Source: Pararhizobium sp. IMCC21322
GTDB taxonomy: Bacteria > Pseudomonadota > Alphaproteobacteria > Rhizobiales > GCA-2746425
Assembly: GCF_030758295.1 (NCBI RefSeq)
Contig: NZ_CP132335.1
Span: 2,146,412-2,210,411, forward strand
Direction: 5' to 3'
Length of the DNA stretch: 64,000 bases
The notes beneath the pieces were generated by a model. It searched no databases. It was not told the origin of the DNA and saw only the letters and a program-made list of their open reading frames with translations. Of this stretch, positions 43,788-52,765 are shown piece by piece (the first letter of the stretch is position 1; each line of letters opens with the position of its first letter). A program made the translations under genes and the position numbers.

Positions 43788-43958
43788 TCACATAACTCTC
43801 TAACAGGTTCGCCATTTTCGCTCTGAAACTGGGTGTTTCTTAAAGCGTCTCTCTCGTCGCCTTAAACAATACTTTGATCAATTCGTTAGAGCTGATGCCT
43901 TCAGTTTGTTCGCCCGATGCGCTGGCATCCAAGACTTCCGGCGCCAGCAATGCCGGTT

Positions 43959-44627
43959 TCAATCCTGCTGCGCGTTCAACCAGATCATATAGTCATTTCC
44001 GGTATTATTGATGTGCAACCGCAGCAATTGACAAAATTTCGTGACGTTTCCCTGCTCTATCAGTTCATGCAAGGTCGTGTGCATCCGCATGGAACTGTTC
44101 ACGACCTTTTCGGAATCCTGCGCACGGGTGCGCAATGCGCCGATTTTAGTGGCGACAAGTTTGTAGGCTGCGCTCAAATAGGAATTTCCACCATTTTCAA
44201 GAATTATATCGTGGAATTGAGCATCCAGAACTCTGTATTCGGCTCGGTCACCTTCACCAAGGGCGACGCGCATTTTTTCAATGACCTCACCGATTCCATT
44301 GGCAAAAGCGGTGCGGTCCCCCGCAAAAGCATTTTGTGAGGCACGCACTTCCAGCAATTCGCGGAAGGCGCGAATAGCCTCGATTTCATTTTGATCTATA
44401 TGGAAAATTGATGTGGCTTTCTGTGGGTCGATCTTGACCAGACCCTCACGTTTGAGTGTGAGGAGGGCCTCACGCACCGGGGTCTTGCTTATCCCCAGCA
44501 TCTCTGAAAGCCGAAGTTCAGAGACCTGATCGCCAAGTTTAAGGCGTCCATCCACTATGGCAGCGCGCAGTTCACGCGAAGCCATGTCTGCGAGCGATTC
44601 AGGCCGGTTAAGACGATCCAACTTCAC
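43959..44627 (-). CDS. GntR family regulator, FCD type
   Basis: The 222-residue protein has a winged helix-turn-helix (AIVDGRLKLGDQVSELRLSE, MLGISKTPVREALLTLKREG) and an FCD helical domain (AIRAFRELLEVRASQNAFAG, FHDIILENGGNSYLSAAYKL, and a late HTTLHELIEQGN). It is divergent from the IlvD-type dehydratase operon, with a palindrome in the 141-base gap, so it very likely represses that operon until a pathway acid binds. Confidence 0.9.
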   Translation of the reverse strand: MKLDRLNRPESLADMASRELRAAIVDGRLKLGDQVSELRLSEMLGISKTPVREALLTLKREGLVKIDPQKATSIFHIDQNEIEAIRAFRELLEVRASQNAFAGDRTAFANGIGEVIEKMRVALGEGDRAEYRVLDAQFHDIILENGGNSYLSAAYKLVATKIGALRTRAQDSEKVVNSSMRMHTTLHELIEQGNVTKFCQLLRLHINNTGNDYMIWLNAQQD

Positions 44628-44657
44628 TTTCTAATTCCCCTATTGCCAACTTCTGGT

Positions 44658-44673
44658 ATCTGGTATATCAGAT
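44658..44673. promoter_or_regulatory. Predicted GntR operator for the dehydratase operon
   Basis: ATCTGGTATATCAGAT is a dyad (ATCTG, six bases, CAGAT) in the divergent region between the GntR gene and the dehydratase gene. A further CTGGTAT half-site just upstream adds a direct repeat. The TGGTATA core resembles sites of FCD-type GntR regulators. Confidence 0.55.
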
Positions 44674-44768
44674 ATTAGAAGCCGATCTTCCAATCCCTTG
44701 GAGACTTTTACATTGATGTTCCTATTCCGGCAATTGCGGCCCTGTTACAGATATCTTGATCAGAGCAG

Positions 44769-46484
44769 ATGAGTAAGCAACGGCCCCTCCGGTCCGCTCG
44801 GTGGTTTGAGCAGGACAGCATCCGTGGGTTTGCCCACCGGCAAAGAACTCTTCAAATGGGCTACCGTCGCGAGGATTTCATGGGGCGGCCTGTGATTGGT
44901 ATCATCAATACGCATTCCGACCTCGCGACTTGCCACCAACATCTTCGCCAACGGGCAGAAGATGCCAAGCGCGGCGTCATACGTGCCGGAGGCTTCCCGG
45001 TCGAGCTGCCAACTTTCTCGCTAGGTGAAGTGCTCGTTAAGCCGACAACCATGCTTTACCGCAATCTGCTCGCAATCGAGACTGAAGAGCTGCTGCGGTC
45101 GCATCCCATCGACGCGGCAGTGCTTCTGGGCGGATGCGACAAGACCACGCCAGGACTTTTGATGGGGGCTACGTCCGCTGACATTCCTGCTGTGTTTGTA
45201 CCAGCTGGCCCCATGATTTCCGGTAGTTTTCGTGGTCGCCCGGTTGGCGCAGGAACGCACACAAAGGAATACTGGGACGAGCGCCGACAAGGTCGGATTA
45301 CCGAGAATGACTGGCTGGACCTTGAATCCGCGATGACACGCTCGCCAGGCACGTGCCAGACGATGGGAACCGCATCGACCATGACCTGCATCGTTGAAGC
45401 GATGGGTCTGACATTGCCAGGTGCAGCGTCAATTCCCGCTGTAGATAGTGCGCACCCACGGATGGCAGCAGATGCCGGAGAAGTCGCGACCCGTCTGGCC
45501 ACACATGGTTTGCCTCTGACGCAACTTCTGACGCAGGCGCATTTTGATAATGCAGCGGTTGCTCTGATGGCGCTGGGCGGTTCAACCAATGCGGCGATCC
45601 ATCTGATAGCAATGGCGCGACGTGCTGGGCTCGGTGATTACAAGTTGGACGATCTTATCGCTGCCGGACGGGACGTGGCTGTATTGGCCGATCTCTTCCC
45701 CCATGGCTCTTATATGATGCAGGATTTCCACGATGCCGGAGGGATGCCTGCCTTGTTAAGCAGGCTGCAAAACCGTCTCAACCTGGATGCCGTTGGCGTG
45801 AACGGGGAAAGTCTTGGCTCGGCAATCGATGGTGCACAGGTCTGGAATGACACAGTCATTCGCAAAATCGACAATCCGGTAACAGATCGTCCAGCCCTTG
45901 CCGTTGTTAAAGGCAGCCTTGCGCCGGGTGGTGCCGTTATCAAGCCAAGCGCTGCCAGCCAGAAACTTCTGAAACACCAGGGCCGTGCCATCGTGTTCGA
46001 TGGCCCAGCAGACATGGCAGCTCGCATCGACAAGGAAGAGATCAATGCCGATGACATTCTGGTGCTGCGGGGAGGCGGGCCTGTAGGGGCTCCAGGCATG
46101 CCGGAATGGGGCAACCTGCCCATACCGAAACCCTTATTGGAAAAAGGGGTGAAGGATATCGTACGCATCTCGGATGCGCGCATGAGTGGCACCCATTACG
46201 GCACATGCATTCTTCATGTTTCGCCTGAGAGTGCGGTCGGTGGCCCATTGGCGCTGGTACAGACCGGCGATCAGATCGCGCTGGATGTGAGCCGTGGACA
46301 GCTCGACTTGATCGTAGACGAAAGCGAATTGGATGAACGGCGGAGCAATTGGCGTCCGCCTGACGCGCCTCGGCGTGGTTGGCCTGCACTTTATGTCGCT
46401 CATGTCGGGCAGGCAGAGGATGGTTGCGATTTTGACTTTCTGCTCGCTGATGGGCTGCCCGTAAAAGACCCGGAGATTTTTTGA
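44769..46484 (+). CDS. IlvD/Edd family dehydratase, probably for a sugar acid
   Basis: The 571-residue Fe-S enzyme has three Cys in the positions used for the cluster in this family: Cys55 (DLATCHQHL), Cys123 (LLGGCDKTTPG) and Cys196 (GTCQTMGTASTM). It also has PAVDSAHPRMA, MALGGSTNAAIHL and RISDARMSGTHYG. Members remove water from branched-chain dihydroxy acids or from aldonic acids such as arabinonate and xylonate. The coupling by overlap to an HpcH/HpaI aldolase and the absence of branched-chain genes point to aldonate dehydration giving a 2-keto-3-deoxy acid. It starts the operon opposite the GntR gene. Confidence 0.88.
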   Translation: MSKQRPLRSARWFEQDSIRGFAHRQRTLQMGYRREDFMGRPVIGIINTHSDLATCHQHLRQRAEDAKRGVIRAGGFPVELPTFSLGEVLVKPTTMLYRNLLAIETEELLRSHPIDAAVLLGGCDKTTPGLLMGATSADIPAVFVPAGPMISGSFRGRPVGAGTHTKEYWDERRQGRITENDWLDLESAMTRSPGTCQTMGTASTMTCIVEAMGLTLPGAASIPAVDSAHPRMAADAGEVATRLATHGLPLTQLLTQAHFDNAAVALMALGGSTNAAIHLIAMARRAGLGDYKLDDLIAAGRDVAVLADLFPHGSYMMQDFHDAGGMPALLSRLQNRLNLDAVGVNGESLGSAIDGAQVWNDTVIRKIDNPVTDRPALAVVKGSLAPGGAVIKPSAASQKLLKHQGRAIVFDGPADMAARIDKEEINADDILVLRGGGPVGAPGMPEWGNLPIPKPLLEKGVKDIVRISDARMSGTHYGTCILHVSPESAVGGPLALVQTGDQIALDVSRGQLDLIVDESELDERRSNWRPPDAPRRGWPALYVAHVGQAEDGCDFDFLLADGLPVKDPEIF

Positions 46485-47248
46485 TGACCAATCTGCTGAA
46501 ACAAGCCCTTTTATTACGTGAACGCCCGCTTATTGGATGCTGGACGATGTTTGGAAGTCCGCTGGTCGCTGAAGCCATGGCGTGGTGCGACTATGATCTC
46601 ATCGTCATTGATGCGGAGCACACACCGCTTTCAGCCATGGGTGCCCTGCAGTCTTTACAGGCTGTCGCGGGCACGCCGTGTCTTCCTTTGCTCCGCTTGG
46701 CTGATGATAACCAGACGATGATCAAGCAGTTCATGGATATTGGTGGAAATTCGCTGATGGTGCCTATGGTTGATGGCGCGGATCAGGCGCGCGCGCTCGT
46801 GCGATCAACCAGATATGCCCCCGAGGGAAACCGGGGGGTTGCAGCAATGCACCGTGCAAGCCGTTTCGGTGCAAATTCAGAATATACCGCAAATGCAAAC
46901 AACAATGTTCTGCTGATAGCACAAGTAGAAACCCCCAAAGCAGTTGAAGCGCTGGACGACATACTCTCTGTCGATGGCATCGATGCGGCCTTTGTCGGCC
47001 CGGGTGATCTATCCGCAGCAATGGGGCGAATGGGTCAGGGTGCATCTGACGATATGCTGAGAATAATGGAAGCTTGCGCTAAGCGAGCGCATGCCGCCGG
47101 AAAACCGATTGGTGCCCTGGCCCTGAATAACGACATGGCAAAACGTCTCGTGGAGATGGGTTTTGACATGGTTCCAATCAGCAATGACATCGCGATGTTA
47201 ACCCGCGCCGCGCGGGCAACGCTAGAAGATATTCGCGGCAAACAGTGA
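46481..47248 (+). CDS. HpcH/HpaI family aldolase, 2-keto-3-deoxy-acid type
   Basis: The 255-residue class II aldolase shows the family motifs GCWTMFGSPLVAEAMAWCDY, DLIVIDAEHTPL, LPLLRLADDN (catalytic Arg), MVPMVDGADQARALV, LLIAQVETPKAVEALDDIL (metal Glu) and FVGPGDLSAAMG (metal Asp). It splits 2-keto-3-deoxy sugar acids into pyruvate and an aldehyde. The ATG overlaps the dehydratase stop, so it should act on the dehydratase product. Together they form a two-step aldonate route. Confidence 0.9.
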   Translation: MMTNLLKQALLLRERPLIGCWTMFGSPLVAEAMAWCDYDLIVIDAEHTPLSAMGALQSLQAVAGTPCLPLLRLADDNQTMIKQFMDIGGNSLMVPMVDGADQARALVRSTRYAPEGNRGVAAMHRASRFGANSEYTANANNNVLLIAQVETPKAVEALDDILSVDGIDAAFVGPGDLSAAMGRMGQGASDDMLRIMEACAKRAHAAGKPIGALALNNDMAKRLVEMGFDMVPISNDIAMLTRAARATLEDIRGKQ

Positions 47249-47268
47249 ACAAAATAGGAGGAGACCAC

Positions 47269-48237
47269 ATGACTAATTTTAAGACTTATCTGAGTGCAAC
47301 TGCAATAGTTTCAGCCGGAGCTATTGCGATGATTGCAGCTAGCACATCTGCTGTAATGGCCGAATATCCAGAACGGCCGGTAACTTTGATTGTACCATTT
47401 GGTGCAGGCGGTAATACAGACGCAGTCGCCCGTGCATTTCAGGCTGATTTCGCCACAGCGCTTGGTTCTGAGGTGGTTGTCAAAAACACTGCCGGTGCTG
47501 CCGGTACAATTGGCACAGCTGAAGTCGCTGCATCCGAAGCAGATGGATATTCGCTTGGCGTTATTCCCATTGGTCCGCTGACAACGCAACCACATCTGCG
47601 TGATTTGCCATACGGCAAAGACAGCTGGGAATATATCTGCAACGTCACGAAGAACCCAATGGTTTTCCTCGTGTCAAAAGATTCGCCCTTCAACTCCATC
47701 GCCGACGTTAAAACAGAGCTGGAAGCAAACCCGGGTAAATACCTTTACGGTTCGGCCGGGCCCGGCACGCTACCACATTTGGCAATGGCCGCCAGCATGG
47801 GTGCCATGGGTGTAGAAGCCAAACATTTGCCTGATAGCGGGACTGCCGACGGAATGCGTTCAATGGCTTCTGGTACGATCCAGTTTTTTGCTGATCCACC
47901 ACTCGTCCTGTCGCGTTATGACGTCAAAGCGCTGGGCAGTTTTACTGATGAGCGTATCGAAGGTTTGCCGGATGTGCCAACCATGAAGGAGCAGGGTTAT
48001 CCACTAAGCTTCTCGATATGGGTAGGTATTGTGGCGCCCAAAGGAACGCCGGACGCAGTGGTTCAAAAACTCTCGGCGGCTTGCGGAGAAGCGACCAAGG
48101 GACCAAATTTTACAAAAGTAACCTCATCCACTTCCACAAATGTTGAGTATATGGACTCGGCGGAATTTGGAAGTTTTGTGGAGTCAGAGTTTGTAAAGAA
48201 CGGTCAGGTTCTTAAAGATGCCGGCCTGTCGAAATAG
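47269..48237 (+). CDS. TTT transporter substrate-binding protein (TctC/Bug family), second copy
   Basis: The protein of about 322 residues has a signal peptide (MTNFKTYLSATAIVSAGAIA, cleavage after SAVMA), then YPERPVTLIVPFGAGGNTDA, VVVKNTAGAAGTIGTAEVAA and SAGPGTLPHLAMAAS. ATG 47269 has GGAGG about eight bases upstream; the earlier GTG at 47245 overlaps the aldolase stop. It differs clearly from the binding protein at 39680. Being in the dehydratase-aldolase operon, it probably binds an aldonic acid. Confidence 0.92.
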   Translation: MTNFKTYLSATAIVSAGAIAMIAASTSAVMAEYPERPVTLIVPFGAGGNTDAVARAFQADFATALGSEVVVKNTAGAAGTIGTAEVAASEADGYSLGVIPIGPLTTQPHLRDLPYGKDSWEYICNVTKNPMVFLVSKDSPFNSIADVKTELEANPGKYLYGSAGPGTLPHLAMAASMGAMGVEAKHLPDSGTADGMRSMASGTIQFFADPPLVLSRYDVKALGSFTDERIEGLPDVPTMKEQGYPLSFSIWVGIVAPKGTPDAVVQKLSAACGEATKGPNFTKVTSSTSTNVEYMDSAEFGSFVESEFVKNGQVLKDAGLSK

Positions 48238-48246
48238 GCGGCTGAA

Positions 48247-48699
48247 TTGAAAAGATCTCCACGTATAATATTTGCGCTCGCCCTGTTGTTACTGGGCGGC
48301 GCACTTTTTGCACACAGCTTTGCTGAACGATATGCGGCAATGGGAATTGGGTCGTCCGTCAATCCGGTTTTCTTTCCCCGCATATTGTTGTTTTTGTGGA
48401 TTCTGCTGGCTTTGGTCATTCTTTTCGAAGCGTTCCGCTTACCCGAAAGTACCGAAACAGAAACACACCGATGGCGCGCGCCGATCGGCATGATAGCGGT
48501 TGCTGGTGTTTCAATCTGGGCGATGCGTTGGCTGGGATATATCGGGGTGGCCGGACCGCTCGCATTTGCTTGCGGATGGCTGCTTGGCTATCGCCGACTT
48601 TATATTCTGATCGCAATTGCTGCCTTTTCCGCAATCACGACGTGGTGGTTATTCGATCAAGCCCTCGGGATTCCATTGCCACGCTGGCGTCTGACATGA
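48247..48699 (+). CDS. TTT transporter small membrane subunit (TctB family), second copy
   Basis: The 150-residue protein has four hydrophobic segments (FALALLLLGGALFAHSFA, ILLFLWILLALVILFEAF, MIAVAGVSIWAMRWLGYIGV and AFSAITTWWLFDQAL). It appears to start with TTG at 48247, as no ATG or GTG fits without losing the first helix. Ten bases separate it from the binding-protein stop. Confidence 0.82.
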   Translation: MKRSPRIIFALALLLLGGALFAHSFAERYAAMGIGSSVNPVFFPRILLFLWILLALVILFEAFRLPESTETETHRWRAPIGMIAVAGVSIWAMRWLGYIGVAGPLAFACGWLLGYRRLYILIAIAAFSAITTWWLFDQALGIPLPRWRLT

Positions 48700-48715
48700 T
48701 GACCGGAAGCTTCTT

Positions 48716-50203
48716 ATGATCAACATACTTTCTGAATCATTCTGGCTCGTATTCGACCCGCTTGTGTTTGCAACACTCATAATTGGCACTGCGTTCGGAA
48801 TTATCGCCGGCGCGCTGCCCGGCCTGGGATCTGTGATCGCAGTCACCATCTGCTTGCCATTTACATATTCACTTGGGCAGGTTCCCTCTATTGCATTGCT
48901 GCTGGCGGTTTATTGCGGCTCTGTCTATGGCGGTTCAATCTCGGCCATCCTAATTAACACGCCCGGAACACCGCAAGCAGCGGCAACAACACTTGATGGA
49001 TATCCCATGGCTGTGAGCGGCAATGCCGACCGGGCACTGGGATGGGCGACCTTCGCCAGTGTCTTTGGAGGTGTGTTCTCATGTTTGATACTCATTTTTG
49101 CCGCACCTCAGCTTGCCGCCCTGGCCTTGAACTTCGGGCCTATCGAGATTTGCGCACTGATTGTCCTCGCTCTGACCTGTATTGCATCTGTGTCCCGGGG
49201 CTCAGTCGCAAAGGGATTGCTTGCCGGAATTATGGGCCTGTTTATTGCCATTATCGGATCAGACCCGCTGACTGGAGACATGAGGTACACGTTCGACATC
49301 TTCGTTCTGTCGGCTGGCTTCGATGTTATTCCGGTCGTCGTAGGACTGTTTGCCCTGTCTGAAGTTTTCATGCGAGCGTCTGAACCCCAAAAAGCACAGG
49401 CGCGTATAATCCGCTACACCGGCATGATCTTGCCCTCCTTGTCAGACCTCAAGGGACGCTGGGGAGTGTTGCTCAAAAGTTCGGGTCTTGGGTCTGCAAT
49501 AGGCGTTCTGCCAGGGACTGGAGCAGCGACGGCTGCTTTCATCGCTTATGCCGAGGCAAAACGCTCATCGCCTCGCAAAAACGAAATGGGCAGCGGTGAG
49601 CCGGACGGCATAATTGCACCTGAAAGCGCTAACAACGCCGTGACAGGAAGTGCTCTTGTTCCTGCGCTTGCACTTGGCATTCCAGGTGATGCTGTGACTG
49701 CCGTGATGCTGACCGCACTTATTGTGAACGGGGTCACTCCCGGGGTCCGACTGATGGCCGATAACCCGCAGATCGTCTATGCTGCTTTCATCGCCCTGTT
49801 TCTTGCAAACGTCGTCATGTTCGCTCTGGCCTTCGCATCGGCGCGGCTTTTTGCGGTTGTGCTACGCCTGCCTGAAGCGCTTCTCATGATGTCTGTTATT
49901 TTGCTGAGCATTCTTGGCTCATATGGGGTGCGCGGGAATGTCTTCGATCTCTACGTCATGCTGGCGGCTGGGGTCGTCGGTTTCGTGCTGCGAGTCTTTG
50001 GTGTTCCGCTCGCGCCAATTGTCATCGGCCTTGTATTAGGACCAAAATTTGAGGTCGCTCTGCGTCAGGGGCTCATTTTGACAGATGGCAGTTTCTGGCC
50101 ATTTCTTTCAAGCCCCCTGGCATTGGCATTGTTCATCGCAGCCGGTATCGCAATTGTCTGGCCAATTTATGCGGCGCGATCGAAAGGGCGTGACCAGGCG
50201 TAA
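48716..50203 (+). CDS. TTT transporter large membrane subunit (TctA family), second copy
   Basis: The 495-residue protein has the TctA blocks GALPGLGSVIAVTICLPFTY, VYCGSVYGGSISAILINTPG (with TPQAAATTLDG), GVLPGTGAATAAFIAYAEAK, APESANNAVTGSALVPALAL and GIPGDAVTAVMLTALI. It is the last gene of the GntR-controlled operon. Like the first TTT set it imports a carboxylate, but it is clearly not a recent duplicate of it. Confidence 0.93.
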   Translation: MINILSESFWLVFDPLVFATLIIGTAFGIIAGALPGLGSVIAVTICLPFTYSLGQVPSIALLLAVYCGSVYGGSISAILINTPGTPQAAATTLDGYPMAVSGNADRALGWATFASVFGGVFSCLILIFAAPQLAALALNFGPIEICALIVLALTCIASVSRGSVAKGLLAGIMGLFIAIIGSDPLTGDMRYTFDIFVLSAGFDVIPVVVGLFALSEVFMRASEPQKAQARIIRYTGMILPSLSDLKGRWGVLLKSSGLGSAIGVLPGTGAATAAFIAYAEAKRSSPRKNEMGSGEPDGIIAPESANNAVTGSALVPALALGIPGDAVTAVMLTALIVNGVTPGVRLMADNPQIVYAAFIALFLANVVMFALAFASARLFAVVLRLPEALLMMSVILLSILGSYGVRGNVFDLYVMLAAGVVGFVLRVFGVPLAPIVIGLVLGPKFEVALRQGLILTDGSFWPFLSSPLALALFIAAGIAIVWPIYAARSKGRDQA

Positions 50204-50287
50204 GCGGTCTCCGACCACTAAGACCATGAGTATGTCGACCGTGCAGTCATTCAGCCGAAGCGTACATACTGCGTGCATTGGTCTGTT

Positions 50288-50311
50288 CAACCCGCCGTGA
50301 AACGCGGGTTG
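50288..50311 (+). terminator. Hairpin in the convergent gap after the second TTT operon
   Basis: An 8-bp perfect stem (CAACCCGC with GCGGGTTG) and eight-base loop lies between the convergent TTT operon and dabA. No T-run follows on either strand, so it is a weak terminator candidate. Confidence 0.4.
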
Positions 50312-50335
50312 ATCAGTCAGTTGGAGGTGATGCCT

Positions 50336-52744
50336 TCAGTGCTGGGGCTGCTCAGCAACGCTTGCCATTTTTGACCATTTCAGATCGCCCTCATATCTCC
50401 AGGCCATTTGCCCGTTCTCATCAAGCGCAAAAAGATGTAACCAGCGATTGTCGAACAGCGCCCGAACGCCGTCATGTTTTTTGAGAACATCGCTCATCGC
50501 TTTCCGGGGGGCCTCTATGCAAACCGACAGACGCAGCGGATCATGGGCGTGTACTGAGCCATCATGCACCGATTGCCAGGGCAGGCCCGCACGCAATGTG
50601 CCGCCATTGCCTTCGACAACACCAATGCCACCGGTCACATTGTGCAACAGCTTGTTGCCAGACCCAAAAACGTCTGGCGCGACCGTCGATCCGTAATACT
50701 GCAGGCTGATCCAGCTGGCGACGACCACGGGAGCCGTCATGATCAATTCCAAAACGCCGAAGTTCTTGTCCGCAGCCCAGTCGTAATCATGCAGAAACGC
50801 GCGTCCTTCAAAGTTCTTTCCAACAGTCCGATGGCGCGGAGCGGCAACGAATGCCTTGCATCCGGCCAGGGCCCATTCAGGCCGTGTTTCCGCCCAGTTC
50901 CGACTGCGCACTGCAATGTCGGCATCGCCCTTTGCACGGGGCAAACGCAATGCCCGCTCGCCACGTGTGATTAACCCGGCCGATGCAAACCAGTCCTGTG
51001 CCTGCGCAAGATCGGTGGCATGGCTCGCAGAAGGATGGTCACCCTCATAAAGCATGATCTTGTCGGTGGTGGTGTCATGTAATGCAGCTACGAAAAGTGT
51101 GTCGTCGGGGATGTCGATACCACGTGCGGCAAGCCCCTTTTGCACGTCTTTACTATTCAAAAGACCAGCCAGGAGGCGGGCGTTCACTTCCCCCGAATAA
51201 CCACCACAGGCCCCGCAATGGAGGCCGCTGGCGAAGGGATTGTTGACAACATTGGCCCCGTGCCCTGCCAGAACGACCAACCGCGCGAAGGTGTCGGTAA
51301 AAGACATTGCGCGCAAAATGGTCTCTGCCGCATCCGTCTGCGCGCCAAGGTCAAGCGCAGGGTCTAAACGTGGGGCCGGATCATTCGGCACGTCGTTAGG
51401 CGCAAGGTTCAGCGCATCCCGAACAAGTTTGCCCGCATAGATGGGCCCTGTGGCTTCAACGAATGCAAAGGATGACACGGCGGCCAGTTTGAACCGGCCC
51501 CATGCACGGCGCGCGCGGGCTTTGAAACGCGCCATCTGATCTGCGTTGGTATCGTTGCCCTGAGAGGTTGAACTGACGCTGGGCGTGAGAAGCACGGGCA
51601 GACGCAGCTCTTCCACATCGGACGCAAAGCTTTTGTGGGATGCGGTCAGACCGAAGAAGCCCGCAAATCCAAGCGTCCGGACGCCTGGATTGACGGCCTC
51701 AAGGGCCCGCCGGAATACTTCTGAGCGCACATCAATGCAAAAGGCGGCCTGAAGCTTGGGGCGTGCCGCATCCACGGGCGATTGAGGGGCGGCAAAGGTT
51801 TTGGCCAGGTCGCGTTGCACTGCACGCTCCCAAGCCTCTTGCAGGATTGCATTTGCCTGAAGGTCCGCGTCCGGAGCCACAGGTGTCGCATGGGCGCGCT
51901 TTACGTCCTTCCAGGCGTCGGCAATCTGGTCTTCATATTGTACAAAAAGTGCCTCTTCCCACAAAAGCCGGATGGTCAGAATGTCAGTGATGGCCTGATC
52001 GGTATTGCCAGCCAGTTCTGCTTGCCAGAGGTGATAGCGGGCCAGCTGTGCCCAGCCGCCGAGGGAAAAAAGCAGCTGGTGCAGATAGGTTTCAAGCGCG
52101 CCTTCGGTCAGCCCGAGCCGTTTGACAGCCTGCGCCTTTGCTTCATCCGCAGTATCCGGTGTCTCGCTGATGAATTGGGCAAATCCCTTCAGGCCCATGA
52201 TTTCGGGCGTCAGGTCGTGGGTCGCGTTCTGACGCCATGCGTCATACGCCCCTCGCCTGAGGGGAGCGGCCCAAAGCGCTTGCCCCTGATCGAAATAACC
52301 TGCCGCCCAGGCGCCGAAACGGTCTGTAAGAATGCCGGGCCAGTCGATTCCGGATATATCTGCTGCAAGGTCAGCTAAAGTTGGCTGCGGCGCAGAAGTA
52401 GCTGCATGCACGCCAGCAATACGTTTGAGTTCTGCCAGATCAGGCAGACTGGGCAGATCAGGCAGGCCAGTAGCTGCTTGCGCCTTAAGGGCAGCGGTGA
52501 TGTCTGCGTCCGTGATCGTACCGTCGTCAATGCGCAGCTTATACCAGTCCCTTGGCATCGTGACGGGCACTCCGCCAACGCGGCTCAGCCGCGCTCCGAC
52601 CTGCGCCAGAGTCTCATTTGTCTGGCCCAAAAAAGGGTTCACAGCAACAGAAGAGGCCAACGGCCAGAGCGGCGGAATAGCCCTTGCGGCCGTTTTGCTG
52701 GCCTTGGTCACGGTTGTGTGCGGAAGCTCGGAGAGCATGTCCAT
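50336..52744 (-). CDS. dabA: DabA-type inorganic carbon pump subunit (DUF2309)
   Basis: The protein of about 802 residues belongs to DUF2309/DabA, the beta-carbonic-anhydrase-like subunit of the DAB complex that drives CO2 hydration and traps bicarbonate in the cytoplasm. The zinc ligands are present: Cys336 and Asp338 in [10 protein letters not shown], His495 in LAGHGANVV and Cys510 in [10 protein letters not shown]. The spacing of the last pair (15) matches the characterised DabA. ATG 52744 has AAAGGA eight bases upstream; a TTG 21 bases earlier is less likely. It follows dabB closely in the same direction. No carboxysome or RuBisCO gene is in the window, so the complex may serve anaplerotic carbon supply. 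Confidence 0.92.
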   Translation of the reverse strand: MDMLSELPHTTVTKASKTAARAIPPLWPLASSVAVNPFLGQTNETLAQVGARLSRVGGVPVTMPRDWYKLRIDDGTITDADITAALKAQAATGLPDLPSLPDLAELKRIAGVHAATSAPQPTLADLAADISGIDWPGILTDRFGAWAAGYFDQGQALWAAPLRRGAYDAWRQNATHDLTPEIMGLKGFAQFISETPDTADEAKAQAVKRLGLTEGALETYLHQLLFSLGGWAQLARYHLWQAELAGNTDQAITDILTIRLLWEEALFVQYEDQIADAWKDVKRAHATPVAPDADLQANAILQEAWERAVQRDLAKTFAAPQSPVDAARPKLQAAFCIDVRSEVFRRALEAVNPGVRTLGFAGFFGLTASHKSFASDVEELRLPVLLTPSVSSTSQGNDTNADQMARFKARARRAWGRFKLAAVSSFAFVEATGPIYAGKLVRDALNLAPNDVPNDPAPRLDPALDLGAQTDAAETILRAMSFTDTFARLVVLAGHGANVVNNPFASGLHCGACGGYSGEVNARLLAGLLNSKDVQKGLAARGIDIPDDTLFVAALHDTTTDKIMLYEGDHPSASHATDLAQAQDWFASAGLITRGERALRLPRAKGDADIAVRSRNWAETRPEWALAGCKAFVAAPRHRTVGKNFEGRAFLHDYDWAADKNFGVLELIMTAPVVVASWISLQYYGSTVAPDVFGSGNKLLHNVTGGIGVVEGNGGTLRAGLPWQSVHDGSVHAHDPLRLSVCIEAPRKAMSDVLKKHDGVRALFDNRWLHLFALDENGQMAWRYEGDLKWSKMASVAEQPQH

Positions 52745-52765
52745 GGAATTGTTCCTTTGCTTCAA

